A DNA stretch of 64,000 bases, taken from Cordylochernes scorpioides (lineage: Eukaryota; Arthropoda; Arachnida; Pseudoscorpiones; Chernetidae). The stretch lies in the NCBI GenBank assembly GCA_030710605.1, contig CP092871.1, positions 71,265,020 to 71,329,019 on the forward strand, read 5' to 3'. Position 1 is the stretch's first letter; every line of letters starts with the position of its first letter. Positions 43,561 to 55,873 of this stretch are shown in pieces. The notes below the pieces were generated by a model. It saw only the letters and a program-made list of their open reading frames with translations, did no database searches and was not told the DNA's origin. Both the position numbers and the translations under genes were made by a program.

Positions 43561-44224
43561 TAATAAATATAAACTATTTTTAACTTGTATGATTCTTTTT
43601 GAAATAAAACAATTTTATACTGCCCTTACTGCAATGATAAAATAATGGGAGGGCCCGGCTCTTATGGCATGCAAATGTATCATATCAATTATATATATAT
43701 ATAACGTGCACAAGTATGGAAGGTAATAACATTTGTGTGAAAAAAAATACCTCTACCTTTAAATAAAATGAATTTTATGCATTTGTCCGCATTGGCATTG
43801 CATTTAGTGAAAGTCTCCGTGCAGGACGCGTATACGTACCCATGCTTATAAACCAGCTCTGTCAAATTCCTACAAAAACCAACCATTAAACCATATAGTG
43901 CCGAGCTAGGTTTAACTATCCCAAAACTCTATAGAAGGTGATAATTGGAAAATAAATCCTATTTACTATTTTCAAAGGAATATTTGAGACAATATGTGTA
44001 ATATTGAGAGTTTTATGTTCAATTCTAGAGTAGCAATTCATTTAAATTCACAATTCAATTAACATTTTTGTCGAAATTCTCTTTGATGAAAATAGTTAAT
44101 ATGAATATTTTTGTTAATACCATGTATACGTTAATATGAGAGCTTCTACATAATAAATGTTAACGGACACTCGCGGAATCAATTCTATAAAGTAAACTTC
44201 AATAAAAGAAGTATAAATTAGCCG

Positions 44225-44290
44225 TTTACAAGATTTCGACAACCAGCCTTCTCTTCCTTCTCAAGCGGTTTGTAATAAACTCAGATATAT
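44225..44290 (-). repeat. Diverged Penelope-type end motif
   Basis: Minus strand: CGCTTGAGAAGGAAGAGAAG, GGTTGTCGAAATCTTGTAA. It resembles the GAAGG...CGAAA arrangement, but stem and core are degenerate. Confidence 0.35.
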
Positions 44291-44474
44291 TCGGCTCTCT
44301 TTCTTTGAAGATATAGTTTTATGAGCTGCGATAGTTTTATAGGAACATATATAGAGACACCTCTTCCTTTAAAATATAAATCAAAACATCTTTTCACTAT
44401 CACACTAGAACAGGATGTATTGGTCGTAATATAGAACATGCGACAAAACAAAAACTTTGGCAAATTCAGAAAAA

Positions 44475-44560
44475 GTCCACCTGTATACTATGGTTTATAG
44501 CCATCATCGGTGCAGAACTGGCTTCGATTTGATAAGATTCTACGAGATATAAGATATAGT
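44475..44560 (-). repeat. Decayed copy of the A14C hammerhead repeat
   Basis: The minus strand has TCTGCACCGATGATGGC and AGTATACAGGTGG, collinear with 31533-31577, but the stem II 3' strand and GAC core are deleted. Confidence 0.5.
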
Positions 44561-45023
44561 TAGAAGATTGTAAGCTATGAAATCGCTTGAATTTGCCAAA
44601 AAAAAGGGGTTAAAAGTGGTGAAATGGCATTCGTTATTCCCAACATTGCATTCTGTACTGGCCTAATAAACCAAAATTAATTTCTTTATGTATTTATAAA
44701 GAGAGAGGTGCCTTATATACATGGATTAAACTATGTAGAAAATTATTATGTTGTCACATAGAGAAAATTTATGGAGACACATCTTTTTTTTTTAGGATAG
44801 CACGTCAATTTATTTATATCACAAAAACAATTACATATTATTTACCCGAAAAAACATATATAGACTAAATGAGAACTATTTAATTTATAAAATGTATTTT
44901 TTTAAAATGAATTTCTTTTCAATTTAAAAATGCGAACTTTAGGTGAAATCGCTATTTACAGACTTATATAATATATATGTCGTTTATATTTTAGCTTGGA
45001 ATTTTCAATTGAAAACTTACATA

Positions 45024-46441
45024 CACTGCGTGACATTGAAAATGGAACACCAAGAAATAGTGGCCAGAAAATTATGCAAATTTCAGGGTAGACGCGCCTA
45101 ACCGAGTTACGCAAATGATGTAAAATGCGCAGCTCTCGTGCGCACATGGAGTAAGATATAAGGGAAGGAACTTGCAGAAAGGACAGTATTCGTGTCGTTA
45201 TTTCTTCAAGGAAAATCATTGTAGAAATTTTGTTCTTGTGTCAAAAGACACGTGTAATAACAGAGAATGCCAGGTCATCGTAAACGGAGGCAGTTCAAGC
45301 AGACAGACGCTTTTACGAGGGGCATGGTGATCGGACTGAAAAGGGCAGGTTGGTCCATACGTCAAATCGCAGCTGATACACACCTTGGTGCGTCCACGGT
45401 GCACCGACTGTGGAGAAGATGGTTGGAACAAGGAAATGTGGCAATTTATAGGAATGTCGGTGCAACCAGAGTGACGTCAGCACGTGTGGATCGGCGTATC
45501 CTTCGACAAGCAGTGGCGGCCCCACAAGCCACTTGTACCGCCATCCTGCAACATGTGCAAGACACCCTAGATCATTCCATCTCGACCAGAACCATTTCCC
45601 GTCGATTGGTTGCTAATGGCTTGCACTCATGCCGTCCGCTAAGAAGACTGCCATTGACCCCACCGAATAGGCGCCAACGTTTGGAATGGTGCCGGGCTAG
45701 ATCGACGTGGATGACGGAATGGCACAGGGTCGTGTTCTCAGATGAGTCGCGTTTCTGCTTGTCCAGTGATAGTCGCCGTGTACGCGTGTGGCGTCGACGT
45801 GGAGAAAGGTCCAATCCGGCAGCAATTGTGGAACGCCCACCGTGCGACAACGTGGAATCATGGTTTGGGGCGCAATCGCGTATGATTCCAGGTCACCTTT
45901 ACTTCGTATTCAGGGCACTATGACGGCCCAACGATACGTTGATGATGTGCTGCGACCGGTGACACTCCCCTACCTTCAGGGGGTACCCAATGCCCTTTAT
46001 CAGCAGGATAACGCCCGACCGCACACTGCTCGCATTAGCCAACAAGCTCTGCAAGATGTACAGATGCTTCCCTGGCCACCGTACTCTTCTGATCTCTCAC
46101 CAATCGAGCACGTCTGGGACATCATTGGACGCCGTTTGCATGCCTTGCCACAGCCGCGTTCAGAAGACGAACTGTGGCAAATGGTTGAGAGGGAATGGAG
46201 AGCCATCCCTCAGGACGCCATCCGTACTCTGATTGACTCTCTACCTAGACGTGTTGCTGCGTGCATCGCCGTCCGCGGTGGTCCTACTTGCTACTAAGCC
46301 GACGCCGTTCTCGCTCTGTATTATGACTATCATTTTGAAATAAAGATCACTTATTGTTCGTCCCTGTCTCTCTCTGTCTGCCGAGTTTCATCACTTTCTG
46401 GCCACTATTTCTTGGTGTTCCATTTTCAATGTCACGCAGTG
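45024..46441 (+). mobile_element. Tc1-type transposon, almost complete
   Basis: 1418 bp between TA dinucleotides with inverted ends CACTGCGTGACATTGAAAAT. The inner terminal parts (CACCAAGAAATAGTGGCCAG) also match inverted. It contains one transposase gene broken by a single frameshift. The size fits an autonomous Tc1 element. Confidence 0.95.
45267..46297 (+). pseudogene. Tc1 transposase, one frameshift
   Basis: Tc1 transposases bind the terminal repeats and cut and paste the element. The N-terminus has a paired-type HTH (SIRQIAADTHLGASTVHRLW). The DDE core has Asp in VFSDESRF, Asp in YQQDNARPHTA and Glu in SPIEHVWD, with 34 residues between the last two. The frame starts at 45267 (MPGHRK) and shifts near 45838-45845, where the second frame (from about 45845 to 46297) takes over. 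A one-base loss explains it. All catalytic residues are present apart from the shift. Confidence 0.92.
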
Positions 46442-47870
46442 TATATCAAATTTTAAAACCTATTGTGCGAATACCTTTTATATTTTGAATACATGTTGCA
46501 ATGAATTTTCCAACCGAGAGTAAATCCAGAAAAAAAAATTGTAAAATAATTATAGTTTGGATGCATACTAGAGAGAGAGTAAACACTATTATTTATAAAA
46601 TATAAATTCAACATCATGATATATTCTTGGTACCCCTATTTTTCCCAATAATTGATTCTTACCAGTAAAAGAAGGAATAAATAAGAAAGACATCTGTGAA
46701 TATCAGCAGCTCACAGAGGGCAGCGTGGCCAGTCAATATTTCATCCAGCGATCAATGATGTGATGAAGAAAAATGAAGAAGTTCCATTTACATATTTTAT
46801 TTAAATTTACTTTCTCAGCGTACGTGTTGTTTAGAACTTTTACGATTGTCAAGAAGCTCTCTCGATTCTTTTATACTCTAAAAATAAGTTCTGAATTTGG
46901 AAAATCGACGTTATAACGCTTTTATAACAACTACTATCATATTGGTACACATTGTGAAAATATACTACAAACGTATATAGTCTTTATTTTTAAATAGTTC
47001 ATCGACAGCTCGCCAATTAGTTAACCTAAGTCACGAAAGATGGCGCGCGTTCGAAGTTAAAAACGCGGTACATACTAATCACTATTTTGGATGCTTTATA
47101 TACTTTTGCTATTTGAAGTACATATCAAGTTTGAAGTATATATTAAGTACATGAGTGAATTACATTTATTTATAATTTAGTGTTGCTTCACCCAATATTT
47201 ATCTCTATTCTCATTCATTATAAGCTATAAAACAGAGGGTAGAAAACCTCAATGAGATAATATTCTCGTTAAAAGACAACTCTCTACAAAGGAAAATTTT
47301 ATTGCCCGAATTACTATTGTTACAAATTAACATATTGTGTCTATTTAGATACTGTATGGTATTATAAGTTAGACTTCACTCTAAAGGATACTCTAGGTTT
47401 GCAACCAGGTATTCTTTAGAGAGTACTGTAGTCGTATTTATTAAGCTATTTAACTAGTTGCGCTTATTCAATAAATTATTGGTTTATTCTTCAATTGCGA
47501 ATAGGAAAATTGTCTTAGTTGGTTTATTCTACCTTAAAGACTCTCATTGGCTTTATTAATACTACAATATAATGATTATAAATGCTCCATAGAGAAAGAG
47601 AGAGAGATTTCTTTATTACGTAGCTCATATAAGGTTATATAAGGGTAAATACAATATATATTATATATAGAATTGAAATATGAGAGAGAGAGATTGATAT
47701 TATTTTTGAAACTAATTTTATTAATCTTTCATATAAGATTATATAAGGTTAAATATCGATTTGAATAATTAAGATTAAATAATGATAAAGAGAGAGAATG
47801 GTATTCATGTACGATATCAGAAGAGGATGCGTCTTTTTGCACATGACTACCATCCTTCTGCACTTATATC
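46442..47870. other. No recognisable gene
   Basis: AT-rich, with GA-rich short runs (GAGAGAGAG) near 47600-47800. Nothing was recognised. Confidence 0.4.
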
Positions 47871-47873
47871 ATA

Positions 47874-48265
47874 CTAGCCGAATGACCCGGGCAACGCCCG
47901 TGTTTTACCCGATTGAATGTTTTGATTCAAATACTATTTGTTACAATTATAAATTGGCGCCTTATATAAATGCACATGTTAGTTAATGTGCTTTATCTGT
48001 CTATGTACTGTTGGCCTCCGTAGGCGTCTCTTACTGGGAAAAAGAAAGAGAGGATTCCATTTGGTTATTAACTAATATATGCATTTATTTAAGGAGCGAC
48101 CCGCTCCAACACAATGGTTACCAAAACGAAAAAGCGAGTGGGGGGGGGCACGATGAGGGGGGGGGGGGGGGGGCTAAGGTGGCGTGATCGTAGCCGACCA
48201 ATAGGAGGGCGCCATTAAAAAAAAAAGCAAACGGTGACAGAGATGACTGATGAAGAATGACGCTC
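47874..48265 (-). mobile_element. Non-autonomous Helitron, copy 2
   Basis: On the minus strand it ends with the CGGGC/GCCCG hairpin and CTAG (47874-47877) before T. The body matches copy 1 at 31798-32214. A G run (about 48135-48175) is expanded. Its 5' end stops near CAGTTACGAGCGTCAT, as in copy 1. Confidence 0.85.
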
Positions 48266-48299
48266 GTAACTGTATATAGAATATTCTGGCCTATAGTCG

Positions 48300-48440
48300 G
48301 CCTTTACTACTTTTCCATTTTGACAGACTTGCTCGATCTCGTAACTCCTCTCGTAGGTTGTTAGAATATACCGGTTGTTCTCTCCAGATACTGATGAGGG
48401 CCATTACCTGACACCATGGTATACAGTTGATTTGTGTAAA
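48300..48440 (+). repeat. Second copy of the A14C hammerhead repeat
   Basis: CTGATGA (48391-48397) is followed by a weakened stem II (GGG/CCT), GAC in place of GAA, ACC-AT-GGT and A, then TACAG. Stem I no longer pairs well. The A14C change is shared with 31533-31577, so it predates the spread of these copies. Confidence 0.6.
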
Positions 48441-48628
48441 TTTACCAAAGTTAGAGTTGAGACCTTTTATATACTGATCGAATCTTCGCCTTTTGAGCCA
48501 AACAACCAAGTAATTGTATTCTGTTGTTGTGTTTCTTATCCTCTTGTATAAAGATTGAGCATATTCTATGAGCCCATGCTCCTCGAGCTGTTTGATGATA
48601 AGCAGTGGCCTCTCCTAGATATATTACA

Positions 48629-48945
48629 CTAGCCGAATGACCCGGGCAACGCCCGGGTTTTACCCGATTAAATGCTTTTATTCAAATACTATTCGTTACA
48701 ATTATAAATTGGCGCCGTGGATGTCATTCTTGTATAATATATAAATGAGTTTTAAAAATTGTAAAAAAAAAAAGAAAAAATGCATCGGCCGGGAATCGAA
48801 CCCGGGCCGCCCGCGTGGCAGGCGAGCATTCTACCACTGAACCACCGATGGTTATGAGAAATGGCCATATTTGGGTATTTATTCCATTCACAAAGCAAAC
48901 GGTGACAGAATTGATTATGACGCTGATAACTGTATATTTTAATTA
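48629..48945 (-). mobile_element. Non-autonomous Helitron, copy 3, carrying a tRNA gene
   Basis: Both ends match copies 1 and 2: 3' hairpin and CTAG (48629-48632) before T, and the 5' CACCGTTTGC and CAGTTA-AGCGTCAT region. The middle (about 48720-48890) is unrelated to the other copies and holds tRNA-Gly on the same strand. Confidence 0.8.
48781..48851 (-). tRNA. tRNA-Gly (anticodon GCC), possibly pseudo
   Basis: The minus strand folds as a tRNA: TGGTTCAGTGGTAGAATG gives the D arm and A box, the anticodon loop is CTGCCAC (anticodon GCC at 48817-48819), the T arm holds GGTTCGATTCC, and the discriminator base is A. A T-rich stretch follows, suitable for Pol III termination. The first acceptor base is C instead of G, so position 1 cannot pair with C72; the other acceptor pairs are intact. 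It may be a working gene or a captured copy. Confidence 0.9.
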
Positions 48946-48989
48946 TATTCTTTCATAATGTGATTGTATTTTCTATGTATAGATGGCGC

Positions 48990-49205
48990 GTTATCGCCTT
49001 ATATTTAAATTATGTCTAACTGGATTTTTCCATATTGTTTGCGGAAATGCATTGCTCGACGCAAAACTTATATGTAAACATACCGTCTTAAAAACTTATG
49101 GCCATAGTTTGAGCTTGGATATTAACTAAGATAAAACACCCTTTAGCGTCTCATATATAAGTAGAATCGTCAAATACAGTATTGGAGTTTTAAATCAGTC
49201 TGGTG
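48990..49205 (+). repeat. 375-family copy, diverged
   Basis: It has ATTGCTCGACGCAAA, CTTATGGCCATAGTTTGA and CTGGTGGATTAAACTGG. The following SINE-like repeat begins within it. Confidence 0.55.
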
Positions 49206-49214
49206 GATTAAACT

Positions 49215-49510
49215 GGTCTAAACCGGAGGGTTTAAACCGTTGTTTTTCGCCCGCTACGAACAGGGATCGAATCCCACATTGGGAACTTTTTCTGATTAAA
49301 AAAATTATTCAATGTCCCCCGATTCTTGCAAAAGTTCAATCTCACCAGCGAGTGCAAGTAATCAAACGGGGCTCTGGCACATTTGTAAGTGCAAAGTCGA
49401 ACTGATTTTCACATTTGTAGCAATGTGGTTCACTTCCAGCAAAAGCAGTGGCCTACTTCTACCCACCATGATTATCATGGCCTGTACCATGTGTACTAGT
49501 ATAATTCATC
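49215..49510 (+). repeat. SINE-like repeat with clear B box
   Basis: GGGATCGAATCCC matches the Pol III B box. It is followed by TTGGGAACTTTTTCTGAT, GGCACATTTGTAAGTGC, a CATTTGTAGCAATGTGG block and ATGATTATCATGGCC. Other copies lie at 15505, 29660, 38930 and 63005. Confidence 0.6.
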
Positions 49511-49514
49511 CTAC

Positions 49515-50115
49515 CTAAACAATAATCTCCGGCTTCCCAATTTGTTATTTACTGTAATCACATAACCTCAATAGAAAGTTAGCATTAACCAATAATCCAT
49601 TTTTTATAACTGTACTATGTAAATCAGATTTTTTACATATCTATCTTATATTTCTTACTGATGAGCCAAGTTCTCCCAATATATTTTCATTGCAGTAAGG
49701 TCAATTGAAGTGTGTTTTATCTGATAAGATACCTTTATTCTTAATGGTTGTACTTCTTATGTATAGATAGCGCGTTACTGTCTTATATTTAATTATAGTA
49801 ATGTATCTACTCTTTAAAAGAGGACAGTACCATATTTGAACATGTGTTGTGTGTGCGAATATATAGGAATATCATTTAATAAATTAAAAATATCCAAACA
49901 AATAAAAAAACATTACGGAATGCATTACTCATTCTATAGCAAAAATGCCTAATAGATATTAAATGATAATGAATGTCACATATTCTTTAAACGAATTGAA
50001 TGTAAAGAATTCCTGAAAGGAATTTCAATTCTTATTAGAAATGTGTAGCGGTATATCTTCTGTAATTGTTCTTGTGTATCTTTGTATTGGTTTGAGTCAA
50101 AAAGAGATCCATCAA
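49515..50115. other. AT-rich, with a 375-family fragment
   Basis: A fragment at 49665-49780 holds CTGATGAGCCAAGTTCTCCC and CATTGCAGTAAGG. The rest is unrecognised. Confidence 0.4.
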
Positions 50116-50119
50116 ATAA

Positions 50120-50210
50120 GTTTATATGAAAAGGTGTACCTGGATCTGTAAAGAAAAAGAAAAAAAAAACATTTCTTTACATATCCAGGCACGCCCTTTT
50201 ATATAAACTT
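50120..50210. repeat. Short hairpin
   Basis: AAGTTTATATGAAAAGG and CCTGGATCTGTAAAGAAA face CCTTTTATATAAACTT and TTTCTTTACATATCCAGG around an A-rich loop. Confidence 0.65.
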
Positions 50211-50629
50211 TGTATTGGTGTTATAGAGATAATGGTTGGTGTGCTCTTCTATTTAAATATAATATTTCGATGCCATCTCAAGATTAAATTGTTTATAATA
50301 TATAATACAATATAATTCGGCTTATGATTGTAAAACGACGTTTGACAAGTTTTACTATTTATTTTAAGGAGAAATAAAGACTATTTCTATCCTTAGGGAT
50401 GAAGTATGAAAGAATGGATTGGGAAGAGTAATGATAAACGGAAAAATAAAAGTGTCCAGGGGATGGGATAATATCATACAACATTATAAGATATAAATGA
50501 AAAATTTCTTAGAGAAACATTTGTGAAAAAAAAAATATTCCGTTTCAAGACACAAGTCAGTGAAAAAGTTCACCATCAGCCAGAATGCCCTCATAGCAAC
50601 CGTATCAAGCCACTTTCCAAGCCCTTGCT

Positions 50630-50770
50630 GCGATACAGAACTATTGGGATAGTCTAGTTCATCAGTAATGAATCCTCTCAGCATATTTTACCATCGCTGC
50701 AGGGAATGTTGGTTTATTTAGTGGAAGTTCCCTCTAAAATACTTTTAATTATTACCTACAGATGGCGCGC
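50630..50770 (-). repeat. 375-family fragment, inverted
   Basis: It holds GTTCATCAGTAATGAATCCT and CCATCGCTGCAGGG, followed by AGATGGCGCGC. Similarity to the family is partial. Confidence 0.35.
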
Positions 50771-50874
50771 TATTTCAGCATGATAATACAGTTTAGCGAA
50801 ATACAAGTATATAAATACGCGTGAAAAATAGTACAAATGTAATATTGTACTGGGATAAGGTGCATAAATTAAGA

Positions 50875-50945
50875 AAAAATAATCTACTTATCGTGCAACT
50901 GAAAGTTGCTGATGGCTTGCGCCATCTATCGGAATAAATATAAAA
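50875..50945 (-). repeat. Fragment of the hammerhead repeat (61274 type)
   Basis: CTTATCGTGCAACTGAAAG and GCGCCATCTATCGGAATAAA match the arms at 61274-61786. Confidence 0.65.
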
Positions 50946-51287
50946 ATAAATACGTGTATGACCACTTTTAAAGTGGATAGGGTGTGTATGTTAAAGAATG
51001 AAATGTAATAATAATTTATTTCGTGTTTAAAATGATTTTTATTCGGATCAGGTATTTCTCAGTTAGAACGGTCTAATGTTCTACTGTGAACTATTGTGAG
51101 ATAACAAGCAGGCTGGGGAATTGAACATTTATTGAATGGGAAAACTCGAGTACAGGCTTTTTTCTATACAAGAGAAACAATAGGTTTTATATTTTATTTT
51201 GGAGAAAATAGGCAACTTTTGAGGGTCTCATGTTTTATGCATTGATAACAAAATATTTATTTTGTGCTATTTATTCCTGTATCACAT

Positions 51288-51344
51288 ATAATAAAGCGTC
51301 TGTTCGTTGAAGCCGAATAGGATTGGCCCATTCTGTGTGACGTG
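51288..51344 (+). repeat. 57-bp direct repeat flanking the satellite, left
   Basis: It begins ATAATAAAGCGTCTGTTCGT and ends TGTGTGACGTG. 56482-56538 is the same apart from one base near the middle. The pair brackets the whole 22-bp array. Confidence 0.85.
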
Positions 51345-54300
51345 TTCAAACCTGATTGGCTTGGCCGCCCCCCCCCCCCCCCCCACTTAAGTGACGTGGC
51401 CGGCTGAGATGGTACTGACCACGGAATGAGATGGGACTGACCACGGGTTGATATGGGACTGAGCACGGGATGAGATGGGACTGAGCACGGGATGAGATGG
51501 AAATGATAACGGGATGAGATGGGAATGATCACGGGATGAGATGGGACTGAACACGGGATGAGATGGGACTGAGCACGGGATGAGATGGGACTGAGCACGG
51601 GATGAGATGGAAATGATAACGGGATGAGATGGGACTGAACACGGGATGAGATGGGACTGAGCACGGGATGAGATGGGACTGAGCACGGGATGAGATTGGA
51701 CTGACAGCGGGATGAGATGGGACTGACCACGGGATGAGATGGGACTGAGCACGGGATGAGATGGGACTGAGCACGGGATGGGATGGGACTGAGCACGGGA
51801 TGAGATAGGACTGAGCACGGGATGAGATGAAACTGACCACGGGATGAGATGGGACTGAGCACGGGATGAGATGAAACTGACCACGGGATGAGATGGGACT
51901 GAGCACGGGATGAGATGGGAATGATCACGGGATGAGATGGGAATGATCACGGGATGAGATGGGACTGACAGCGGGATGAGATGGGACTGAGCACGGGATG
52001 AGATGGGACTGAGCACGGGATGAGATGGGACTGACAGCGGGATGAGATGGGACTGAGCACGGGATGAGATGGGACTGACAGCGGGATGAGATGAGACTGA
52101 GCACGGGATGAGATGGGACTGAGCACGGGATGAGATGGGACTGAGCACGGGATGAGATGGGAATGATCACGGGATGAGATGGGAATGATCACGGGATGAG
52201 ATGGGACTGAACACGGGATGAGATGGGACTGAGCACGGGATGAGATGGGACTGAGCACGGGATGAGATGGGAATGATCACGGGATGAGATGGGAATGATC
52301 ACGGGATGTGATGGGACTGAACACGGGATGAGATGGGACTGACAGCGGGATGAGATGGGACTGACCACGGGATGAGATGGGACTGAGCACGGGATGAGAT
52401 GGGACTGAGCACGGGATGAGATGGGACTGAGCACGGGATGAGATGGGACTGAGCACGGGATGAGATGGGACTGAGCACGGGATGAGATGAAACTGGCCAC
52501 GGGATGAGATGGGACTAAGCACGGGATGAGATGGGAATGATCACAGGATGAGATGGGAATGATCACGGGATGAGATGGGACTGAACACGGGATGAGATGG
52601 GACTGACCACGGGATGAGATGGGACTGAGCACGGGATGAGATGGGACTGAGCAAGGGATGAGATGGGACTGAGCACGGGATGAGATGGGACTGACAGCGG
52701 GATGAGATGGGACTGAGCACGGGATGAGATGGCCTGAGCACGGGATGGGATGGGACTGAGCACGGGATGAGATGGGACTGACCACGGGATTAGATGGTAC
52801 TGACCACGGGATGAGATGGGACTGACCACGGGTTGAGATGGGACTGAGCACGGGATGAGATGGGACTGAGCACGGGATGAGATGGGACTGACAGCGGGAT
52901 GAGATGGGACTGAGCACGGGATGAGATGGGACTGACCACGGGATGAGATGGGACTGAGCACGGGATGAGATGGGAATGATCACGGGATGAGATGGGACTG
53001 AACACGGGATGAGATGAAACTGACCACGGGATGAGATGGGACTGACAGCGGGATGAGATGGGACTGACCACGGGATGAGATGGGACTGAGCACGGGATGA
53101 GATGGGACTGAGCAAGGGATGAGATGGGACTGACCACGGGATGAGATGAAACTGACCACGGGATGAGATTAAACTGACCACGGGATGAGATGGGACTGAG
53201 CACGGGATGAGATGAGACTGACCACGGGATGAGATGGGACTGAGCACGGGATGAGATGGGAATGATCACGGGATGAGATGGGAATGATCACGGGATGAGA
53301 TGGGACTGAGCACGGGATGAGATGGGACTGAGCACGGGATGAGATGGGACTGACAGCGGGATGAGATGGGACTGACCACGGGATGAGATGGGACTGAGCA
53401 CGGGATGAGATGGGACTGAGCACGGGATGAGATGGGACTGAGCACGGGATGAGATGGGACTGAGCACGGGATGAGATGGGACTGAGCACGGGATGAGATG
53501 AAACTGGCCACGGGATGAGATGGGACTAAGCACGGGATGAGATGGGACTGAGCACGGGATGAGATGGGACTGACAGCGGGATGAGATGGGACTGACCACG
53601 GGATGAGATGGGACTGAGCACGGGATGAGATGGGACTGAGCACGGGATGAGATGGGACTGAGCACGGGATGAGATGGGACTGAGCACGGGATGAGATGGG
53701 ACTGAGCACGGGATGAGATGAAACTGGCCACGGGATGAGATGGGACTGAGCACGGGATGAGATGGGACTGAGCACGGGATGAGATGGGACTGACAGCGGG
53801 ATGAGATGGGACTGAGCACGGGATGAGATGGGACTGAGCACGGGATGAGATGGGACTGAGCACGGGATGAGATGGGACTGAGCACGGGATGAGATGGGAC
53901 TGAGCACGGGATGAGATGGGACTGAGCACGGGATGAGATGGGACTGAGCACGGGATGAGATGGGACTGAGCACGGGATGAGATGGGACTGAGCACGGGAT
54001 GAGATGAAACTGGCCACGGGATGAGATGGGACTAAGCACGGGATGAGATGGGAATGATCACTGGATGAGATGGGAATGATCACGGGATGATATGGGACTG
54101 AACACGGGATGAGATGGGACTGACCACGGGATGAGATGGGACTGAGCACGGGATGAGATGGGACTGAGCAAGGGATGAGATGGGACTGAGCACGGGATGA
54201 GATGGGACTGACAGCGGGATGAGATGGGACTGAGCACGGGATGAGATGGGGCTGAGCACGGGATGGGATGGGACTGAGCACGGGATGAGATGGGACTGAC

Positions 54301-55402
54301 CACGGGATGAGATGGTACTGACCACGGGATGAGATGGGACTGACCACGGGTTGAGATGGGACTGAGCACGGGATGAGATGGGACTGAGCACGGGATGAGA
54401 TGGGACTGACAGCGGGATGAGATGGGACTGAGCACGGGATGAGATGGGGCTGAGCACGGTGTGGGATGGGACTGAGCACGGGATGAGATGGGACTGAGCA
54501 CGGGATGAGATGGGACTGAGCACGGGATGAGATGGGAATGATCACGGGATGAGATGGGACTGAACACGGGATGAGATGAAACTGAGCACGGGATGAGATG
54601 GGACTGAGCACGGGATGAGATGGGACTGACCACGGGTTGTGATGGGACTGAGCACGGGATGAGATGGGACTGAGCACGGGATGAGATGGGACTGACAGCG
54701 GGATGAGATGGGACTGAGCACGGGATGAGATGGGGCTGAGCACGGGATGGGATGGGACTGAGCACGGGATGAGATGGGACTGAGCACGGGATGAGATGGG
54801 AATGATCACGGGATGAGATGGGACTGAACACGGGATGAGATGGGACTGAGCACGGGATGAGATGGGACTGAGCACGGGATGAGATGGGACTGACAGCGGG
54901 ATGAGATGGGACTAAGCACGGGATGAGATGGGACTGACAGCGGGATGAGATGGGACTGACCACGGAATGAGATGGGACTGACCACGGGATGAGATGGGAC
55001 TGAGCAAGGGATGAGATGGGACTGACCACGGGATGAGATGAAACTGACCACGGGATGAGATTAAACTGAGCACGGGATGAGATGGGGACTGAGCACGGGA
55101 TGAGATGAGACTGACCACGGGATGAGATGGGACTGAGCACGGGATGAGATGGGAATGATCACGGGATGAGATGGGAATGATCACGGGATGAGATGGGACT
55201 GAGCACGGGATGAGATGGGACTGAGCACGGGATGAGATGGGACTGACAGCAGGATGAGATGAGACTGACCACGGGATGAGATGGGACTGAGCACGGGATG
55301 AGATGGGACTGAGCACGGGATGGGATGGGACTGAGCACGGGATGAGATGGGACTGAGCACGGGATGAGATGGGAATGATCACGGGATGAGATGGGAATGA
55401 TC

Positions 55403-55415
55403 ACGGGATGAGATT
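55403..55415. repeat. 13-bp target duplication, left
   Basis: ACGGGATGAGATT, matching 55861-55873. It consists of satellite sequence. Confidence 0.85.
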
Positions 55416-55758
55416 TAATTATAATATCTCAGAAGCATGGACAAATTCCTGGATCAGCTCCGATATCCCAAACAAGAACCTCATCACAAGCCCAAGTGTC
55501 AAGATCCCAGGTTTTTCCCTCCCTCGACGAGAATGGGTGCTTCTAAACCGCTTTAGGACAGGTCAGGGAAGGTGTGCAGAGCTGATGAAGTTATGGGGCT
55601 ACACCAAAGATCCAAATTGTGCCTGCAACGTCCCACAATCAATGACCCATATACTAGATGACTGCCCGCTGTACAAATTCAATGGAGGAATCTCCAATCT
55701 CCATTCTGTCACCCCGGAAGCCCTGAACTGGCTGAAGGCCTTGCCTCTCAGACTTTAA
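55416..55758 (+). pseudogene. LINE polymerase C-terminal tail
   Basis: An open frame without its own start encodes about 114 residues. It has the LNRFRTGQGRC block, then C-C with THILDDCPL, a Cys-His knuckle typical of the extreme C-terminus of several LINE polymerases. It stops at 55756-55758. The RT domain is missing. The frame has no stops or shifts, so the insertion may be fairly recent. Confidence 0.8.
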
Positions 55759-55860
55759 TGACCGATATGTCCTCACTTCTTTTTTCTAGATTTAATTCAT
55801 TTTGTCTCCTCTCTAATTGTAAAGACGCTGCTGTATCACCTAATAAGCATAAATAAATAA
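55416..55860 (+). mobile_element. LINE tail inserted in the satellite
   Basis: 445 bp flanked by 13-bp target duplications made of satellite sequence. It holds the C-terminus of a non-LTR retrotransposon protein and a 3' UTR ending CATAAATAAATAA. It is a 5'-truncated copy. Its family differs from copies A and B. Confidence 0.88.
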
Positions 55861-55873
55861 ACGGGATGAGATT
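55861..55873. repeat. 13-bp target duplication, right
   Basis: ACGGGATGAGATT, matching 55403-55415. Confidence 0.85.
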
